Notes under the pieces: generated by a model
Databases searched by the model: none
Seen by the model: the letters and a program-made list of their open reading frames with translations, nothing else
What the model was told of the DNA's origin: nothing
Translations under genes and position numbers: made by a program
Part shown: in pieces, positions 8,833 to 11,791 of the stretch
Position numbering within the stretch: position 1 is the first letter of the stretch
Layout of the letters: every line of letters begins with the position of its first letter
Assembly: GCA_934658705.1 (NCBI GenBank)
Contig: CAKUHP010000038.1
Coordinates: 1-11,791 of the forward strand
Direction of reading: 5' to 3'
DNA: 11,791 bases
Origin: an uncultured Collinsella sp.
Lineage (GTDB): Bacteria; Actinomycetota; Coriobacteriia; Coriobacteriales; Coriobacteriaceae

Positions 8833-10137
8833 TTAGGCATCCCAGGCGTCGCGACCGCGCAGCGCACGCAGGCCAATGTCGTGGCGCAGGGTCTTACCCT
8901 CAAAATCGATCTTCTCGCAGGCCTCGTAGGCAAGGTTGCGAGCGTTCTCAAACGTATCGCCCAGCGCGGTCACGGCAAGCACACGGCCGCCGTTGGTCAC
9001 GAGCTGGCCATCCACCACGGCGGTGCCGGCGTGGTACACGGTCACGTTCTCCATGGCCTCGGCGTCGTCGATACCGGTGATGACCTTGCCCTTCTCGTAG
9101 CTGCCGGGATAGCCCGCGCTCGTCAGGACAACGGCAACAGCCCACTCGTCACGCCAGTCGAGCTCAATCTGATCGAGCTCGCAGTTGGCGCAGGCGAGCA
9201 TGACCTCGACCAGGTCGTTCTTAAGGCGCGGCAGCACGACCTGCGTCTCGGGATCGCCAAAGCGAGCATTGAACTCCAGCACCTTGGGACCATTGGGCGT
9301 GAGCATAAAGCCGCCATACAGACAGCCGCGGTAGTCGATGCCCTCGGCAGCGAGCTCGGCCACGGTCTGCTCCATGACCTTCACCATCGTGGCGTGCTCT
9401 TCGTCGGTCACGATAGGCACCGGGCTGTAGACGCCCATGCCGCCCGTGTTGGGGCCCTTGTCGCCCTCGAGCGCACGCTTGTGGTCCTGCGAGGTGGCCA
9501 TGGGACGCACGGTCTTGCCGTCGGTAAAGGCCAGCAGCGAGCACTCGGGGCCAACGAGCATCTCCTCGATGACCACGGTGTTGCCGGCATCGCCAAAGGC
9601 TCCGCCAAAGCACTCGCGCACGGCCTCCTCGGCCTGCTCAAGCTCGGTCGCGACGATAACGCCCTTGCCCGCGGCAAGACCGTCGGCCTTCACGACCAGC
9701 GGAGCGCCCTGCTCGCGCACGTAGGCGAGAGCCGAAGCCTCGTCGGTAAACGAACCATAGGCTGCCGTCGGGATGCCGGCACGCTCCATGAGCTGCTTGG
9801 AGAACAGCTTGGAGCCCTCCATCTGGGCGCCCTCGGCACCCGGGCCAAAGCAGGGAATACCGGCCGCGCGCACGGCGTCGGCAACGCCCACCACGAGCGG
9901 AGCCTCGGGGCCAATCACCACGAGTCCGCATCCGTGGCTCTGCGCAAACGCAGCCACGGCAGCAGGATCGCAGTCGTCGAGAACCACGTTCTCGCCACAG
10001 CTCGCGGTGCCGCCGTTGCCCGGCGCGATGTAGAGCTTGCCGGCGCGCGGTGATGCTGCGAGCTTTGCTGCCAAAGCGTGCTCACGGCCGCCGCTGCCCA
10101 ACAACAGGATGTCGATGGTTTGAGTGTCCGCCTTCAA
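8833..10137 (-). CDS. purD: Phosphoribosylamine-glycine ligase (GAR synthetase)
   Basis: This cytoplasmic enzyme joins phosphoribosylamine and glycine with ATP, the second step of purine synthesis. The 434-aa protein has the N-terminal motif [13 protein letters not shown] (11-23) and APGNGGT (38-44), the ATP-grasp lid region [15 protein letters not shown] (148-162), [18 protein letters not shown] (218-235) and the PurD signature ARFGDPETQ (291-299), followed by the C-terminal domain. Length is normal. The best start is TTG at 10137: it follows GAGGAGG by five bases and places the first beta strand ten residues in. The open frame continues to an ATG at 10305, but that would overlap the purA end and add 56 residues absent from the family. 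It lies 118 bases after purA and 21 bases before the NUDIX start. Confidence 0.97.
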   Translation of the reverse strand: MKADTQTIDILLLGSGGREHALAAKLAASPRAGKLYIAPGNGGTASCGENVVLDDCDPAAVAAFAQSHGCGLVVIGPEAPLVVGVADAVRAAGIPCFGPGAEGAQMEGSKLFSKQLMERAGIPTAAYGSFTDEASALAYVREQGAPLVVKADGLAAGKGVIVATELEQAEEAVRECFGGAFGDAGNTVVIEEMLVGPECSLLAFTDGKTVRPMATSQDHKRALEGDKGPNTGGMGVYSPVPIVTDEEHATMVKVMEQTVAELAAEGIDYRGCLYGGFMLTPNGPKVLEFNARFGDPETQVVLPRLKNDLVEVMLACANCELDQIELDWRDEWAVAVVLTSAGYPGSYEKGKVITGIDDAEAMENVTVYHAGTAVVDGQLVTNGGRVLAVTALGDTFENARNLAYEACEKIDFEGKTLRHDIGLRALRGRDAWDA

Positions 10138-10142
10138 GGGTG

Positions 10143-10149
10143 CCTCCTC
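10143..10149 (-). promoter_or_regulatory. Ribosome binding site that sets the TTG start of purD
   Basis: GAGGAGG, a near-perfect Shine-Dalgarno, is five bases from TTG at 10137. No ATG or GTG in frame lies at a suitable distance, which decides the start. Strong site plus weak codon is a common balance. Confidence 0.8.
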
Positions 10150-10177
10150 TATGGATGAATGGCCCGCTCCGCGCGAG

Positions 10178-10233
10178 CCCTTTGCAAGCAAATATACCCC
10201 TCGGCCGCCCGCCTGGGCTGCAAAGGGGTATAT
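10178..10233 (-). promoter_or_regulatory. Two competing hairpins in the purA-purD gap
   Basis: The transcript contains one 5' arm (10233-10219, ATATACCCCTTTGCA) that can pair in two ways. Its first ten bases pair perfectly with AGGGGTATAT (10201-10192). Its last nine bases pair perfectly with TGCAAAGGG (10186-10178). The two pairings share four bases and cannot form together. A small GCCC/GGGC hairpin lies in the first loop. No good T-run follows. It could be an attenuator-like switch ahead of purD, a partial terminator or a dyad operator. The pairing is seen; the function is unknown. Confidence 0.5.
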
Positions 10234-10255
10234 CGCAATAACCAAATAGTCCCGA

Positions 10256-11551
<1,296 letters not shown>

Positions 11552-11569
11552 TTACATTCATGGACTGTC

Positions 11570-11590
11570 TGTGCGCCACGATGGCGCGCA
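11570..11590 (-). other. Hairpin in the purA leader
   Basis: TGCGCGCCA (11582-11590) and TGGCGCACA (11570-11578) pair at eight of nine positions around a three-base loop. It lies between the likely transcription start and the purA ribosome site. No T-run follows, so it is not a classical dnaB terminator. Confidence 0.45.
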
Positions 11591-11608
11591 GAAGCACAAA
11601 ACATTCCC

Positions 11609-11637
11609 AGTATACCCGTGCAACGGGCGCCTGTCCT
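11609..11637 (-). promoter_or_regulatory. Likely purA promoter
   Basis: AGGACA (11632-11637; four of six match TTGACA) and TATACT (11609-11614; five of six match TATAAT) are spaced by exactly 17 bases, the optimum for a housekeeping sigma factor. The -35 overlaps the dnaB stop codon. The predicted start near 11602 gives a leader of about 60 bases. Confidence 0.55.
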
Positions 11638-11791
11638 ACTCCTCCGTATGCGCCCCATCAAGCTCATAGAACTTGGTGGATGCCGGCAGGAACATCAGGT
11701 CGACGTCGCCGATCGGGCCCGAACGGTTCTTGGCCACGACGATACGCGTAACGCCCTCGTCGGGTCGATCGTCGCGCGAGGCCTCGGCCTC
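11636..11791 (-). CDS. dnaB: Replicative DNA helicase DnaB, C-terminal end (partial)
   Basis: Only the last 51 codons lie in the window; the gene continues past its right edge. The reading frame runs without stop to TAG at 11636-11638. The motif RIVVAKNRSGPIGDVDL followed by FLPASTKFYEL matches the conserved end of the DnaB RecA-like helicase domain (typically AKNRNGPTG...). DnaB is the ring helicase that unwinds DNA at the replication fork. There is no sign of damage. The gene shown is too short to judge the rest, including any intein. Confidence 0.9.
   Translation of the reverse strand, partial: EAEASRDDRPDEGVTRIVVAKNRSGPIGDVDLMFLPASTKFYELDGAHTEE

Noticed and set aside
10178..10233. purA-purD dyad as an E. 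coli-type PurR box or as an intrinsic terminator
   Set aside because: The sequence TTTGCTTGCAAA does not match the PurR operator with its central CG, and no run of T follows the stems.

Overview
The window is a GC-rich stretch of bacterial chromosome in which every supportable gene lies on the minus strand. The likely source is an actinobacterium of the class Coriobacteriia, probably Collinsella or a close relative. This is inferred from the GC-rich third codon positions, the strong Shine-Dalgarno sites, the very long antisense open frames and the protein character; no marker gene proves it.

Read in the direction of transcription (high to low coordinates), the layout is as follows. The window opens with the last 51 codons of the replicative helicase gene dnaB. 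Next come purA (adenylosuccinate synthetase), purD (GAR synthetase, TTG start) and a NUDIX hydrolase of the ADP-ribose pyrophosphatase type. A 248-base gap rich in hairpins follows. Then comes a two-gene unit: an ABC exporter half-transporter and an unrecognised single-pass membrane protein, closed by a textbook intrinsic terminator. After an AT-rich promoter region come carA and carB, the two subunits of carbamoyl-phosphate synthetase. The window ends in a 27-bp perfect inverted repeat downstream of carB.

Functionally this is mostly nucleotide metabolism. PurD and PurA act early and late on the route to AMP, and CarAB makes carbamoyl phosphate for pyrimidines and arginine. The ABC exporter and its membrane partner look like an inserted cell-envelope unit.

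The genes are ordinary housekeeping; the interest lies between them. (1) The carA leader folds into a hairpin with hexaloop CGGAGA, matching the CNGNGA loop of PyrR-binding RNA. It has a purine bulge, and its lower stem takes up the carA Shine-Dalgarno, which suggests PyrR-type translational repression. (2) The gap upstream of the ABC gene holds a branched palindromic element. A G-U pair and a cUUCGg tetraloop both suggest its RNA is made from the plus strand, opposite to all the genes. (3) The purA-purD gap has two mutually exclusive hairpins sharing one arm. (4) A 27-bp perfect inverted repeat without a U-tract follows carB. I found no mobile element genes, CRISPR arrays, tRNA or rRNA, and no clear new multi-gene system.
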